Shown: positions 37,634-47,356 of the stretch, piece after piece | Numbering within the stretch: position 1 is the stretch's first letter | Layout: the number at the start of each line of letters is the position of its first letter | Assembly: GCF_024746835.1 (NCBI RefSeq) | Contig: NZ_CP080531.1 | Location: 2,046,001 to 2,110,000, forward strand | Direction of reading: 5' to 3' | DNA from: Mesorhizobium sp. AR02 | Lineage (GTDB): Bacteria > Pseudomonadota > Alphaproteobacteria > Rhizobiales > Rhizobiaceae | Length of the DNA: 64,000 bases | The notes under the pieces: model-generated | Told to the model about the DNA's origin: nothing | Seen by the model: the letters and a program-made list of their open reading frames with translations, nothing else | Databases searched by the model: none | Translations under genes and position numbers: made by a program

Positions 37634-39108
37634 TGAGGGCCACTCGACTGGCAAAGCTCAATCGCATGGCGGACGGCAGTTCGCCGCGCGTTCTAGAGCT
37701 CTGTTCGGGCTGCGGTGGCATGTCTCTGGGTCTTCAGGCAGCGGGCTTCAGTCTTTTGGCTCATGTTGAGAATGATCCGGTCGCGGCCGCGAGCTACGCG
37801 ATCAATTTTTCGCCGCCGGTAGGCGTGGAAAAGGATCGATGGGCGGCCCCGCGCGACATGATCGAATGCAGCGCGTCCGATCTGGCCGAAGATCTCGGTC
37901 TAGCGGAGGTGTCGGGAGAATTCGACGTCCTCGCGGCGGGTCTGCCGTGCCAAGCATTCGCCCGGATCGGCCGGTCCAAGCTTCGCTCGGTAACGGGGGA
38001 CGAGGATGCCTTTAGAAATGATCCCCGTGCAAGACTTTACCGACGGTTTCTTGAATATGTCGAAGCCGTTCAGCCTGTCGTTATCATCATAGAGAACGTG
38101 CCGGATATTCTGAACTTTGGGGGCCATAACATCCCGGAAGAAATCTGCCAGACACTTGACGAGCTCGGATATCACACGAGCTATACGCTTCTGAATGCGG
38201 CTTTCTACGGCGTCCCTCAGATGCGGGAACGGCTTTTTCTCATAGCCTACGACCGTTCGATTGGACAACGCCCGACTTTTCCGGACCCGACACACGCCGC
38301 CGAACTCCCGTCAGGATATGAGGGCGCTCGCACGGTTGCGCTGAAGTACATCCCTGCGGAGAACTCGCACTTCCATCCGATTCCAATTCCGGCCGCGGAC
38401 CTCCCCGGCGCGGTCGCGACAAAGGCGGCCCTGTCGGACCTGCCATATATCTCAGAGCACTACCGCGATCCCGGCGAGATGCGTCGGCGCAAGCTCACGG
38501 ACAAGCTTCCTTACCGTTCCTTCTCAGGTCTTTCCGCGTACGCGAAGCGCATGCGGGCGTGGAAGGGCTTCGAAACAGGCGGGGAAACGGACGGCCATCT
38601 TGTCCGGCTCACGCCTCGTGACTTCGCAATATTCCGTCGCATGCGCGCCGGAGCCGACTATCCGCGCGCGCTGCAGATTGCGGAAACGATCTTCGCGGAG
38701 CGGCTCGCGCAAGAGAGCCCTCGACCGCGGAAGGGCAGCAAGCGGTGGATCGAACTTCGCAATAGCTGCGTGCCGCCGTATGATCCGGACAAGTTTCCGA
38801 ACAAGTGGTGGAAGCTCGAGCCGACATTTCCGTCGCGCACCCTGACGGCGCACCTGGGCAAGGACAGCTATTCTCATATTCACTGGGACAGCCGGCAGCA
38901 GCGGGTGATCTCGGTCCGCGAAGCAGCTAGGCTGCAGTCCTTTCCGGATGGCTTCCGGTTTGCAGGGGCGATGAATGCAGGTTTCCGACAGATCGGGAAC
39001 GCAGTTCCGCCTTTACTCGCGCTTTCGATCGGCTGCCATATGCTCTCGCAGCTGGGATCAGCGCTGGGGCGGCTTACGGACGATATCGAGGGGGCTGAGG
39101 CAGCCTGA
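37630..39108 (+). CDS. DNA (cytosine-5-)-methyltransferase
   Basis: 492 aa from the ATG at 37630, overlapping the vsr stop by 4 nt. C5 methyltransferase motifs appear in order: I VLELCSGCGGMSLGLQAAGF (21-40), IV GLPCQAFARIG with catalytic Cys107, VI ENV at 155-157, VIII QMRERLFLIAYD, and a C-terminal REAARLQSFPDGFRF with RQIGNAVPPLLALSI (IX-X). The target-recognition region between VIII and IX is about 180 residues. It presumably marks host DNA for the restriction-like genes downstream. The recognition sequence cannot be predicted. Confidence 0.93.
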   Translation: MMRATRLAKLNRMADGSSPRVLELCSGCGGMSLGLQAAGFSLLAHVENDPVAAASYAINFSPPVGVEKDRWAAPRDMIECSASDLAEDLGLAEVSGEFDVLAAGLPCQAFARIGRSKLRSVTGDEDAFRNDPRARLYRRFLEYVEAVQPVVIIIENVPDILNFGGHNIPEEICQTLDELGYHTSYTLLNAAFYGVPQMRERLFLIAYDRSIGQRPTFPDPTHAAELPSGYEGARTVALKYIPAENSHFHPIPIPAADLPGAVATKAALSDLPYISEHYRDPGEMRRRKLTDKLPYRSFSGLSAYAKRMRAWKGFETGGETDGHLVRLTPRDFAIFRRMRAGADYPRALQIAETIFAERLAQESPRPRKGSKRWIELRNSCVPPYDPDKFPNKWWKLEPTFPSRTLTAHLGKDSYSHIHWDSRQQRVISVREAARLQSFPDGFRFAGAMNAGFRQIGNAVPPLLALSIGCHMLSQLGSALGRLTDDIEGAEAA

Positions 39109-39198
39109 CGCGCGTCTCGTCAGGCGTGAATACAGGGGCAGTGTTAGGAGGAGCCGGTCGACAGCGACGCCGCGCTCAAAGGGGATGGGGGCGCTGAA

Positions 39199-40677
39199 TT
39201 GAAAACAATGGAGATTGCGCCGCATGCCGGCGCTCTGCTGAAGTCGCTGCGGGGATTTGGGTATTCGCCTGAAACCGCGCTGGCGGACCTTGTCGATAAC
39301 AGCATCTCGGCCGGCGCGGATCTCATTGAGCTTAGCATCGACTGGAATGAAGGCGATCCGCGCATTGGCGTGCGCGACGACGGCCCAGGCATGTCCTTCG
39401 ACGCTCTCTGTGAGGGCATGCGTTTCGGCGGAGACGAGGACGTCGAGCGCGGACCTAATGATCTTGGCCGTTTCGGTCTGGGCATGAAGACCGCGTCCCT
39501 TTCCCAGTGCCAGCGGCAGACCGTTGTCAGCTGTTACGCCGGCAGTATCAGCAGCATGTCCTGGGATGTTGAAGAGGTCCGTCGGACGAAGAGCTGGTGC
39601 GCCGAAGTCGGGAGACTTCCCGAGCCGTTCGAGCATGTCACGATGCCTGGAGATGGGGAAGGAACCCTGGTGGCGCTGGAGCGAATGGACGAGATGGGAG
39701 GATTGTTCGGTCTCGACAAGGAGGGCTTCTTCGCGAAGATCAGGGACGTCCGGGATCACTTCGCAATGGTATTCCACCGATTTCTGGACGGCGACGCACG
39801 CCGGATCGCAATCACAATCAACGGCAGACCCGTCGCGGCCTGGGACCCTATGCTTCGCACGCATCCGGCGACAAGGCAGCTCGGAGCCGGAAGAGTCGGC
39901 AGCGGGGCCCAGGCGGTCCACGTGGCACCGTATGTCCTCCCACATCGCGACCGGTTTGTGAACGAGGCGGAGTTCACGGCCGCCGGGGGGCCTGGAGGTT
40001 GGGCTGAACGTCAGGGATTCTACATCTATCGTGCGAAACGGCTGGTCGTCTCAGGCAGTTGGCTCGGCCTTGGCGGCCACCGCGAGTGGACCAAGGACGA
40101 AAGCAGTCGTCTCGCCCGGATAGCTGTCGACCTCCCGCAGAGCGTGGACGCCGCTTGGCGCATCGACGTACGCAAAGCGCGGGCACGCCCGCCGGCCGCG
40201 CTCCGCGCCCGGCTCGCAGCCATAGGCGGCCAGTGCCGCGAGAAGGCGCGCGAAGTCTTCGCGTGGCGCGGTGGTCAGGTGCGGACACCGCCAGGAAAGA
40301 CACCATCAGCTCCTGTCTGGAACGAGGAACACAGGTCCGGAAAGCGCCGCTACACGGTCAACAGGGATCATCCTGTAATTGCCGAACTGCTTGATGCCAG
40401 CCCCAAGACGAAGAAGCTGGCGCGCGCGGCTATCAGCCTCATAGAGCGCTCCGTTCCGGTTGAGCGCATCTGGCTTGATATCTCGGAGAATGTAGAGTCG
40501 ACAGAGTTGCCGGAAGCGGTTGACGGTCAGCTGATCGAAGATCTCGCGACTGCCGTCAGCTCGTCACGCTCAGGCGGCAACGTCGAGGACGTACTCGATG
40601 CGCTCCTGCGCAGCATGCGTATCGATTCTCCTGCGCTCCGCAAGGCGGTCGTCGATAAGCTGGACGGCGAAAAATGA
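39199..40677 (+). CDS. MutL/MORC-type GHKL ATPase
   Basis: 492 aa if the TTG at 39199 is used (GGGGG about 7 nt upstream); the ATG at 39208 is the alternative. GHKL motifs: ALADLVDNSISAGAD (27-41), DDGPGM (60-65) and LGRFGLGMKTAS (89-100). The usual general-base Glu of the N box appears to be Asp30. A second domain follows, and the C-terminal ~150 residues carry charged helices. This matches the Hsp90/MutL-like ATPases that occur in restriction-modification-like operons and are related to eukaryotic MORC proteins. They probably act as DNA clamps or loops licensing the nuclease. It follows the methyltransferase by 90 bp and overlaps the Z1 gene by ATGA. Confidence 0.88.
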   Translation: MKTMEIAPHAGALLKSLRGFGYSPETALADLVDNSISAGADLIELSIDWNEGDPRIGVRDDGPGMSFDALCEGMRFGGDEDVERGPNDLGRFGLGMKTASLSQCQRQTVVSCYAGSISSMSWDVEEVRRTKSWCAEVGRLPEPFEHVTMPGDGEGTLVALERMDEMGGLFGLDKEGFFAKIRDVRDHFAMVFHRFLDGDARRIAITINGRPVAAWDPMLRTHPATRQLGAGRVGSGAQAVHVAPYVLPHRDRFVNEAEFTAAGGPGGWAERQGFYIYRAKRLVVSGSWLGLGGHREWTKDESSRLARIAVDLPQSVDAAWRIDVRKARARPPAALRARLAAIGGQCREKAREVFAWRGGQVRTPPGKTPSAPVWNEEHRSGKRRYTVNRDHPVIAELLDASPKTKKLARAAISLIERSVPVERIWLDISENVESTELPEAVDGQLIEDLATAVSSSRSGGNVEDVLDALLRSMRIDSPALRKAVVDKLDGEK

Positions 40678-43427
40678 GCGCCGACGCCGTCCTGACCCTA
40701 ATCAACATGGCGAGGCAGCTGCTGACATCGACGGATGAGCAGCCCGAGGATCGCGCGGCCATCCGTGATGCACTCGACTCGGTCAGCTCGATCGTTTCCC
40801 GTCGCACCGGCCACAGTTTCTCCGACGACGAACTCGAGCGGGCGGTCCGTATGCTCGAAACCGCTTATGTCGTGCAGCAGGGTCATGCGGTCGCTGTCGT
40901 CGGCCGGGAGGTTCCCGTCGAATGGTATGTCGGTGACCGCCGCAAGCCTGGGCCGTTCATGGTCCGCTACCTGCAGAAGCTTCAGGAGTATGACTGGCCG
41001 GTCCGATCGGTGGATGAGCTGCGGGATAGTACAGCGAGGGTGGTGGAGCTGCTCGACGATCCTCGTCGCGAGGGCCCATGGAACTGGCGTGGTCTCGTCG
41101 TGGGCGACGTCCAGTCGGGAAAGACGGCACACTATGCGGGCGTCATCAATCGAAGCGTGGATGCCGGTTACCGGGTGATCATCGTTCTTGCGGGCATGCA
41201 CAATCTGCTCAGGCTGCAGACCCAGATGCGACTTGAGCTTGATTTTCTGGGTTACGATACGAAACCTGATCAGCAGGACACGGGTCGCATGAAGGCGATC
41301 GGCGTCGGCCTCATTCCGCCGGCGCTTACCGCCGGCAGCCTGACGCTTGCGTCGCCGACGGGTGACTTTAATGTGGCGTTCGCACGCCAAGCGAACTTTG
41401 CCCCGCTGGATCAGCCATGTCTCTTCGTCGTGAAGAAGAACGCCACGATCCTGCGCAACCTCAACGGCTGGATCGGCAAGCTGCCCGAGGAATTCCGCAG
41501 AGCCCCACTTCTGCTGATCGATGACGAGGCAGACCAAGCTTCGATCGATACGAAGGATCAGCCAACGCTCGGCGACGGCAGCTTTGACGAGGACTATGAT
41601 CCTACGAAGATTAATGGCGAGATCCGCAAGCTGCTGCGGTCGTTCAAGCGATCGGCGTATGTCGCCTACACCGCCACGCCGTTTGCCAACATTCTCATCC
41701 ATGATGAGCGATCCGCTGAGAAATATGGAGCCGATCTCTTCCCGTCGACATTCATCTTCGCGCTGACACCGCCGGATGACTATTTCGGGCCCGTCGCCGT
41801 CTTCGGTACGAATGATGACGTCGTCAATGCCGGACTGCCGCTGATCAGGCACCTGGATCAGGCCGAGGAAGGCTGGATTCCCGACGTTCACGACCGCTTT
41901 CTGCGGCCCCGGTTCCGCGACGCCAACGAGCTGCCGCCGTCACTGAAGACGGCAGTCAGGTCGTTCCTCCTGTCCTGCGCCATCAGGGCGGCGCGTGGCC
42001 GTCCGTCCGCACACTGCTCCATGCTCATCCATGTCTCGCGGTTCGTCGACGTGCATGATCAGGTTCACGATCAGGTCGAGCGGTATCTCGATGACGTCCG
42101 CGCCCGCATTTCCGGGGGCGACGCCGAAACACTGACCGAGCTGGAGACGCTGTGGCGTGAGGATTTCGAACCGACCCGTGCCGAAATATCGGGAACCGTG
42201 TTCGATCGCGGGATCGTGCCGGTCGACTGGCCGGCCATCCGTGCAGCGCTTTCGAACTCCAGCGACAAGATCCAGGTGATCGTCGCAAACGGACGTTCGA
42301 AGTCCGCCATCGACTATGACCGGTACAAGGACACCGGACTGTCGGTAATCGCCATCGGCGGCGACAAGCTCTCCCGCGGTCTCACGCTGGAAGGGCTCAC
42401 GGTCAGCTATTTTCTGCGAATATCGAAGCAGTATGACAGTCTGCTCCAGATGGGCCGTTGGTTTGGCTACCGGCGAGGCTTCGCCGATGTATGCAGGCTG
42501 TTTACGACCCCGGACATGGAAGACTGGTTCCGCCACGTCGCCACAGCCAGCCAGGAGCTGCGCGCCGAACTCGTCCACATGAGGCTCATGTTACAGACGC
42601 CGAAGGACTACGGCCTCCGCGTCGAATCCCACAGCGTCATGAACGTGACGGCACCGAACAAGCAGCGGCATGCCGTGGAGCGCCCGACCGGCTTTGCCGG
42701 GGAAGGCAAGATTCAGACCGTCATGTACGCCACCCGCTCCCAGCTCGAGCATAATGCAGGGGTCACGGATACCTTCCTGGAATCGCTCGATCCGCCGGAA
42801 GCCGGGACGCAGCGGCCAGGCGGAGGTGGTCATGCCGCAGGTCTTGTCTGGCGCAATGTGCCCGGTGAGCGGGTCGCGGCATATCTTGGCGCCCTCGAAC
42901 TCCCTCCCGAGAACAGGGAGATCGAAGCGCATCGTCTCGCGGCCTACGTCGAAGGGCAGCTCCGGCAGACCCCTGCCGAACTCACGAACTGGACCGTCTT
43001 CGTGCCATCGGGTGACGGCCGCGAAGTCGAGATCGCCGGTCAGCGTCTGCAGAGCACCATCAGACGGCCGCTCACGAAGCGGCAGGTCGCGGGCCGATAC
43101 ATCGTCCGTTCGATCCTGAATCCGCCGGACGAGGCGCTCGACCTGACAGATTCTGAGCATGCGGAAGCGCTGGAAGCAACTAACCGGTCACGGCAGGAAG
43201 TGGGCATGGCGGCCGCAGACCGCCCATCCGGCCCGGAAATCCGGCGCATCCGCGGTCGTCAGCCACAGAAGGGAATGCTCATCCTCTATCCTCTCGATCC
43301 TGACACGGTCGAGGCGGTGGACACGGCGGGGCCGGTGATTGGGCTCGTCGTGAGCTTTCCCGAAAGTCGCACCGGCAGCCGGAAGTTCTATATCGAAAAT
43401 ACCGTCCTTCAGAAGGAACGGCGATGA
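40674..43427 (+). CDS. Z1-domain superfamily II helicase-like ATPase
   Basis: 917 aa. Walker A GDVQSGKTAHYAG lies near residues 144-156, the DEAD-like box LLIDDEADQAS near 280, motif III YTATPFAN near 333, and motif V/VI GGDKLSRGLTLEGLTV with QMGRWFGYR near 560-600. The central ~400-630 is the Z1 domain, found in restriction-modification-like operons with MORC-type ATPases. It probably translocates on or remodels DNA for the nucleases. It starts within the ATPase gene's stop (ATGA) and ends in ATGA with the PD-(D/E)XK gene. Confidence 0.9.
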   Translation: MSADAVLTLINMARQLLTSTDEQPEDRAAIRDALDSVSSIVSRRTGHSFSDDELERAVRMLETAYVVQQGHAVAVVGREVPVEWYVGDRRKPGPFMVRYLQKLQEYDWPVRSVDELRDSTARVVELLDDPRREGPWNWRGLVVGDVQSGKTAHYAGVINRSVDAGYRVIIVLAGMHNLLRLQTQMRLELDFLGYDTKPDQQDTGRMKAIGVGLIPPALTAGSLTLASPTGDFNVAFARQANFAPLDQPCLFVVKKNATILRNLNGWIGKLPEEFRRAPLLLIDDEADQASIDTKDQPTLGDGSFDEDYDPTKINGEIRKLLRSFKRSAYVAYTATPFANILIHDERSAEKYGADLFPSTFIFALTPPDDYFGPVAVFGTNDDVVNAGLPLIRHLDQAEEGWIPDVHDRFLRPRFRDANELPPSLKTAVRSFLLSCAIRAARGRPSAHCSMLIHVSRFVDVHDQVHDQVERYLDDVRARISGGDAETLTELETLWREDFEPTRAEISGTVFDRGIVPVDWPAIRAALSNSSDKIQVIVANGRSKSAIDYDRYKDTGLSVIAIGGDKLSRGLTLEGLTVSYFLRISKQYDSLLQMGRWFGYRRGFADVCRLFTTPDMEDWFRHVATASQELRAELVHMRLMLQTPKDYGLRVESHSVMNVTAPNKQRHAVERPTGFAGEGKIQTVMYATRSQLEHNAGVTDTFLESLDPPEAGTQRPGGGGHAAGLVWRNVPGERVAAYLGALELPPENREIEAHRLAAYVEGQLRQTPAELTNWTVFVPSGDGREVEIAGQRLQSTIRRPLTKRQVAGRYIVRSILNPPDEALDLTDSEHAEALEATNRSRQEVGMAAADRPSGPEIRRIRGRQPQKGMLILYPLDPDTVEAVDTAGPVIGLVVSFPESRTGSRKFYIENTVLQKERR

Positions 43428-44407
43428 CGGCGTCGCCGACCGACCTCGATGCACTGTGGTCGCGCCTGGCAGCGTCAGGCGCGGGCCAGCGCCGATTCGT
43501 CAGCCTGCGCGTTGATGGCGCGGGCGCGCTCGATGTCCACGCCGCCATCCGCTGCGTTGACCGCAGTCCCTGCCTCCTCTTCGATCTGCCCAACCCGGCC
43601 AGTGTCGGTGACGTGGAATTCGAGGTTGGAGGCATGCGCTGTGCCAGAGGCGCGACGGACGACGGTCAGAGCATTGTTCTTTCGCTCGAGGATGGCGCGA
43701 GACGCGATCTCTTCGCGACGCTGGCCGCCGACCTCATCGCCCATGCGGCCGACGTGCCGGCAAAGGCTTCGCTCGGGTCGGTCATGGTTCGCCTCGACGC
43801 CTGGCGCCTGTTTCTGCGCTCGGTTGCCGGGGGCCTGGGACGCAACGAGATCGTCGGCCTCATTGGCGAACTCAGGGTTCTCCGCGAACTCGTCGAGGCG
43901 GACTGCAACCTACTCTCCACGTGGCAGGCGCCGGATGACGGGATTCATGATTTTGAGAATCGTGGCCATGCCCTCGAGGTGAAGGCGACGCTCGGGGCCG
44001 GGTCGCGCGTAATTATCTCACGGCTCGACCAGCTCGACGATGCCGGGCTGGAGATGCTTCATCTCGTTCATCTGCGCCTCTACGAGACGCCTCAGGGAGA
44101 AAGCATCGATGATATAGCGATGGCCATCGCCGATCAGCTGCCGGACGACCAGATGCGGAGGCTGCTGGAAAATGCCCTGCTGCGACGCGGCCTGAGCCCG
44201 GATGATCGGCGCGCGAGAACAGGCTTGCGTACCGCCCTGCAGCAGACGGCGGCGTACCGCATCTTCGGATCATTCCCGCGCATCGTCCGTGCAGATGTAC
44301 CCTCCGCGATACCCGAGGTATCCTACGCGGTGGAACTGGCCGGGGCAGCGGAGGCGGTCCTGACGTGGCCGGACGTCAGAAGCTCCTTCACCGATCGGGC
44401 TTCATGA
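43424..44407 (+). CDS. PD-(D/E)XK family protein (DUF4420-like)
   Basis: 327 aa. Nuclease-fold motifs: IVGLIGELRVLRELV (~143-157), then HDFENRGHALEVKATLG with Asp176 and the Glu186-X-Lys188 pair. This is the DUF4420 signature found beside Z1 proteins. It is the likely DNA-cleaving or structural subunit of the complex. It is joined by ATGA overlaps on both sides. Family assignment is confident; cleavage activity is inferred from an apparently intact active site. Confidence 0.87.
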   Translation: MTASPTDLDALWSRLAASGAGQRRFVSLRVDGAGALDVHAAIRCVDRSPCLLFDLPNPASVGDVEFEVGGMRCARGATDDGQSIVLSLEDGARRDLFATLAADLIAHAADVPAKASLGSVMVRLDAWRLFLRSVAGGLGRNEIVGLIGELRVLRELVEADCNLLSTWQAPDDGIHDFENRGHALEVKATLGAGSRVIISRLDQLDDAGLEMLHLVHLRLYETPQGESIDDIAMAIADQLPDDQMRRLLENALLRRGLSPDDRRARTGLRTALQQTAAYRIFGSFPRIVRADVPSAIPEVSYAVELAGAAEAVLTWPDVRSSFTDRAS

Positions 44408-46488
44408 TGGACGATCCGCTGCAGCTATTTGCCGAAGCATTTGCGGCCGATGTCGAGGAAGCTGTCTCCAGCCCTGATGCAACCACGCTGTTCTCCGGCG
44501 TCATGTTCACGAAGACGGTCCTTGAACGGCTGGAGGAGGCCGAGCGGCTCGAGCAGGCATTCGATCTCTACCAGGAAGGTCATACCGGACGCGCGGCCTA
44601 TCGGATTGACGGCTACGCGATCGATGAGGAACGCGGCGCCCTTGAGCTGTACACGACCATCCATACGGGAGAAACTCCGCCCGGACGGATCCCGATGGCG
44701 GACATTCGCGCGGCCTATGACAAGGCGCTCCGCTTTGCCCGTGCCTCGATGGAGGGTCTCGCCGACAAGCTGGAACCTTCGAACACCGATGCAAGTGATC
44801 TCGCGCGCATGATCGAGCGCGAGGCTGAAAGGATTACGCTAATCCGGCTGGTCCTGCTGACAGATCAGCTGACAGGCCCGACGCTGCCACAGGACGGCGA
44901 GTGGGCGGGACGGTTCATCGAGCACGATGCCTTCGACATGATGCGGCTTCATCGCATTTTGGGTGAAGGGGAAACGCGGTCCGATATTTCGGTCGATCTG
45001 CGACAGCTAACTGGAAGCCCGCTGCCGTGCCTCCCTGTGAAGCCCGACGCCGGCGGCTATGAGGCCTATCTGACGGTCTTCCCAGGTGACGTCCTTTCGC
45101 GGATCTATCAGCGCTATGGCGTGCGTCTGCTTGAGTTAAACGTCCGCGCCTTCCTCGGGATACAGGGACGGAAGAGCGTCAACGCTGAACTCCGGCGTAC
45201 GATCTCTGAACAGCCGTCCATGTTTCTGGCCTATAACAATGGAATCGTGGCCACGGTTGATGAGATCGAGTTCGAGACCGACAAAGCGGGCAGGTCGATG
45301 ATCAGCGGTCTCAAGGGGCTGCAGATCGTCAACGGCGGGCAGACGACCGCATCGCTTCACCGGGCGCGCTTCAAGGATGGGATTCCGCTGGATGGCGTCG
45401 AGGTGCCCGTAAAGATCATCCGTGTGACGAGCGGGGACCTCGGCGAGATGGTAAGCTCCGTCTCACGGGCTGCGAACCGCCAAAACACCGTGCAGCAGGC
45501 AGATTTTTCGGCCAACGATCCCTTCCATCAGGAGGTCGAGGCGCTCGCGAACAATTGCTGGCTCGAAAGCGGGCGCGGCAGGTGGTTCTACGAGCGAGCT
45601 CGCGGATCTTACCTCGCCGCAGAGCAGAAGGCATCGTACCGCGCAAAGGACGATCAGGCGTTCAGATCGCAGACCCCTCGATCTAGGAGACTGAGCAAGC
45701 TCGACCTCGCGCGCTACCTGAACACCTGGACGGGCCTGCCATACCGTGTGTGTCTGGGTGGCCAGAAGAACTTTCAGTATTTCATGCAGCGTCAGAAGGA
45801 TCAGCCGCCGCCGCCTCCTGACGAGGCGTGGTTCCGGCGCCTCATTGCCATCGCTCTTCTCTACCGTGCCGCCGAGCGGATCATCCGCCAGATGGTGTTT
45901 CCAGCGTTCCGGGCCCAGATCGTCGCCTATCTTGTCGCCGGACTCTCCTATCGGACGGGTGGGCGCCTCGATTTCGAGGGCATCTGGCGGCGTCAGTCGA
46001 TCACGGCGGAACTGGAAGAACTGATCCGGGCATGGGCGCCGGGCATCGATGAAGCGCTTCGAACGACCGCCGGTCAGCGCAATCCCGGCGAGTGGTTCAA
46101 GCGCGAAGAATGCTGGACCGCCGTCCGCGAGCAGCTCCCGTCGCTGTACGACCCCCTTCCGCCCGAACTGGCAAGCATGGCCATGACTTCAGCCCCAGGC
46201 GAAGCTGGCGCAAAGGCTGCCGGGCAATCCGTGCTGTCGGTCGAGGACCTTGAGCGGATCCGACGGTGCATGGAGATCGACAGCGCGACCTGGCTGCAGG
46301 CTGCGGAAGTGGGGCAGCGTACCAAGGTCATTCACTGGAAGACCGCAGGCATACTTCGCACGCTGGCGGGCTATGCGGCCGGCCGCTGGGAGAAGCAGCC
46401 GTCAGTAAGGCAGGCGAAACCTGCGCTCGAAGCCCTCCAGACCGTTCGAACCTCAGGCATACTCAATCAGGGGAGCGGTGATGACTGA
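44404..46488 (+). CDS. AIPR (abortive infection phage resistance) family protein
   Basis: 694 aa from the ATG at 44404 inside the previous stop (ATGA); an ORF start at 44365 is less likely. AIPR hallmarks: LNVRAFLGIQGRKSVNAELR, MFLAYNNGIVATVDEI (~273), LQIVNGGQTTASLHRA (~307), and SRAANRQNTVQQADFSANDP (~350-370). AIPR proteins occur with Z1 and MORC-type genes and are linked to abortive infection; their activity is not settled. The C-terminal ~250 residues are helical. The stop is followed by 25 bp, then AGGAGGG and the next gene. Confidence 0.9.
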   Translation: MMDDPLQLFAEAFAADVEEAVSSPDATTLFSGVMFTKTVLERLEEAERLEQAFDLYQEGHTGRAAYRIDGYAIDEERGALELYTTIHTGETPPGRIPMADIRAAYDKALRFARASMEGLADKLEPSNTDASDLARMIEREAERITLIRLVLLTDQLTGPTLPQDGEWAGRFIEHDAFDMMRLHRILGEGETRSDISVDLRQLTGSPLPCLPVKPDAGGYEAYLTVFPGDVLSRIYQRYGVRLLELNVRAFLGIQGRKSVNAELRRTISEQPSMFLAYNNGIVATVDEIEFETDKAGRSMISGLKGLQIVNGGQTTASLHRARFKDGIPLDGVEVPVKIIRVTSGDLGEMVSSVSRAANRQNTVQQADFSANDPFHQEVEALANNCWLESGRGRWFYERARGSYLAAEQKASYRAKDDQAFRSQTPRSRRLSKLDLARYLNTWTGLPYRVCLGGQKNFQYFMQRQKDQPPPPPDEAWFRRLIAIALLYRAAERIIRQMVFPAFRAQIVAYLVAGLSYRTGGRLDFEGIWRRQSITAELEELIRAWAPGIDEALRTTAGQRNPGEWFKREECWTAVREQLPSLYDPLPPELASMAMTSAPGEAGAKAAGQSVLSVEDLERIRRCMEIDSATWLQAAEVGQRTKVIHWKTAGILRTLAGYAAGRWEKQPSVRQAKPALEALQTVRTSGILNQGSGDD

Positions 46489-46513
46489 AACGCCCCCACC
46501 AGGAGGGTGCTAG

Positions 46514-47356
46514 ATGGCGAAACCACCGGGCAAGCGTACTTGGCCGAATGGAATGCCGAGGCGGATCGACTCCCACTTCGACCGTCAGCTAATTGCAAGG
46601 GCGGCACCTGGAGTCCTGCCTGAAAGACTCCCGATCGTGCATGCGACGGCATCAACACCAGCGAAGGAGATTATCCGGGCCAAGAAGCTAATAACAAAGC
46701 GATGCCCGGTGTTCGACAGTGACTTGATATACTTCTTTGTGCTCAGGCCCGCATATCGCAGCAAGTTCGGCGACAAGCCTTCGCATCAGATGTCCCGTTT
46801 TCCCGTCACCTTCATTTTGAAACCCGAAGCGGTTCACGATCCGCGTCATGTCTATCCGTTCGACACCGGCGGCGCTGCCACTGGTGCGTTCACAAAGCAG
46901 GCCGACAAATATGTAAAGCTGGAAGACTATGCGCTTTCGCCGACCCACGCGGCTGCGACAGGTCATATCGGCTGGGCCTTCAGCTCGCTCGACGCCTATT
47001 TCGAAGGTCGTCTCAAGGACGGCATTCAGGATGAGATCAAACCGTTCGAGGACGTCGTCAGCGGATTTGTCGATGTCGCCCGCATGGGTATCGAAGGCAG
47101 CAACGATCATGATCGTCGCGCTTCAACGGTCGAGCTCGCGGCATCCCATGATGTCGATCTTGTCGGCAACGTGCTCCTGACGATCGCTCCAAAACAGCTG
47201 CTTGAAGACAATGACGCCCTGAAAGCCGAGCTCGACAAGGTTGGCGGTGACATCAGGGTGTATGACTGGCAGCCGAACCGTGCTCCGGACGAATTTCAAA
47301 AAGACATCCTCCGGATCAGCAGGGAATGGTACCGGAAGAACGGAATCATGCCGTGA
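46514..47356 (+). CDS. Predicted ADP-ribosyltransferase-fold protein
   Basis: 280 aa, ATG at 46514 with a strong AGGAGGG 7 nt upstream. I do not recognise a named family. The layout fits a diphtheria-toxin/DarT-like ART fold: VHATASTPAKEIIRAKKL with His43 on strand 1, LIYFFVLRPAYRSKF with Tyr73 on strand 2, and DRRASTVELAAS with Glu207 ahead of a final VDLVGNVLLTIAP strand. His43-Tyr73-Glu207 would form the H-Y-E triad. If active it could modify DNA, RNA or protein as an effector or regulator in the operon. It overlaps the next gene by GTGA. The ART call is pattern-based and needs a structure prediction. Confidence 0.6.
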   Translation: MAKPPGKRTWPNGMPRRIDSHFDRQLIARAAPGVLPERLPIVHATASTPAKEIIRAKKLITKRCPVFDSDLIYFFVLRPAYRSKFGDKPSHQMSRFPVTFILKPEAVHDPRHVYPFDTGGAATGAFTKQADKYVKLEDYALSPTHAAATGHIGWAFSSLDAYFEGRLKDGIQDEIKPFEDVVSGFVDVARMGIEGSNDHDRRASTVELAASHDVDLVGNVLLTIAPKQLLEDNDALKAELDKVGGDIRVYDWQPNRAPDEFQKDILRISREWYRKNGIMP

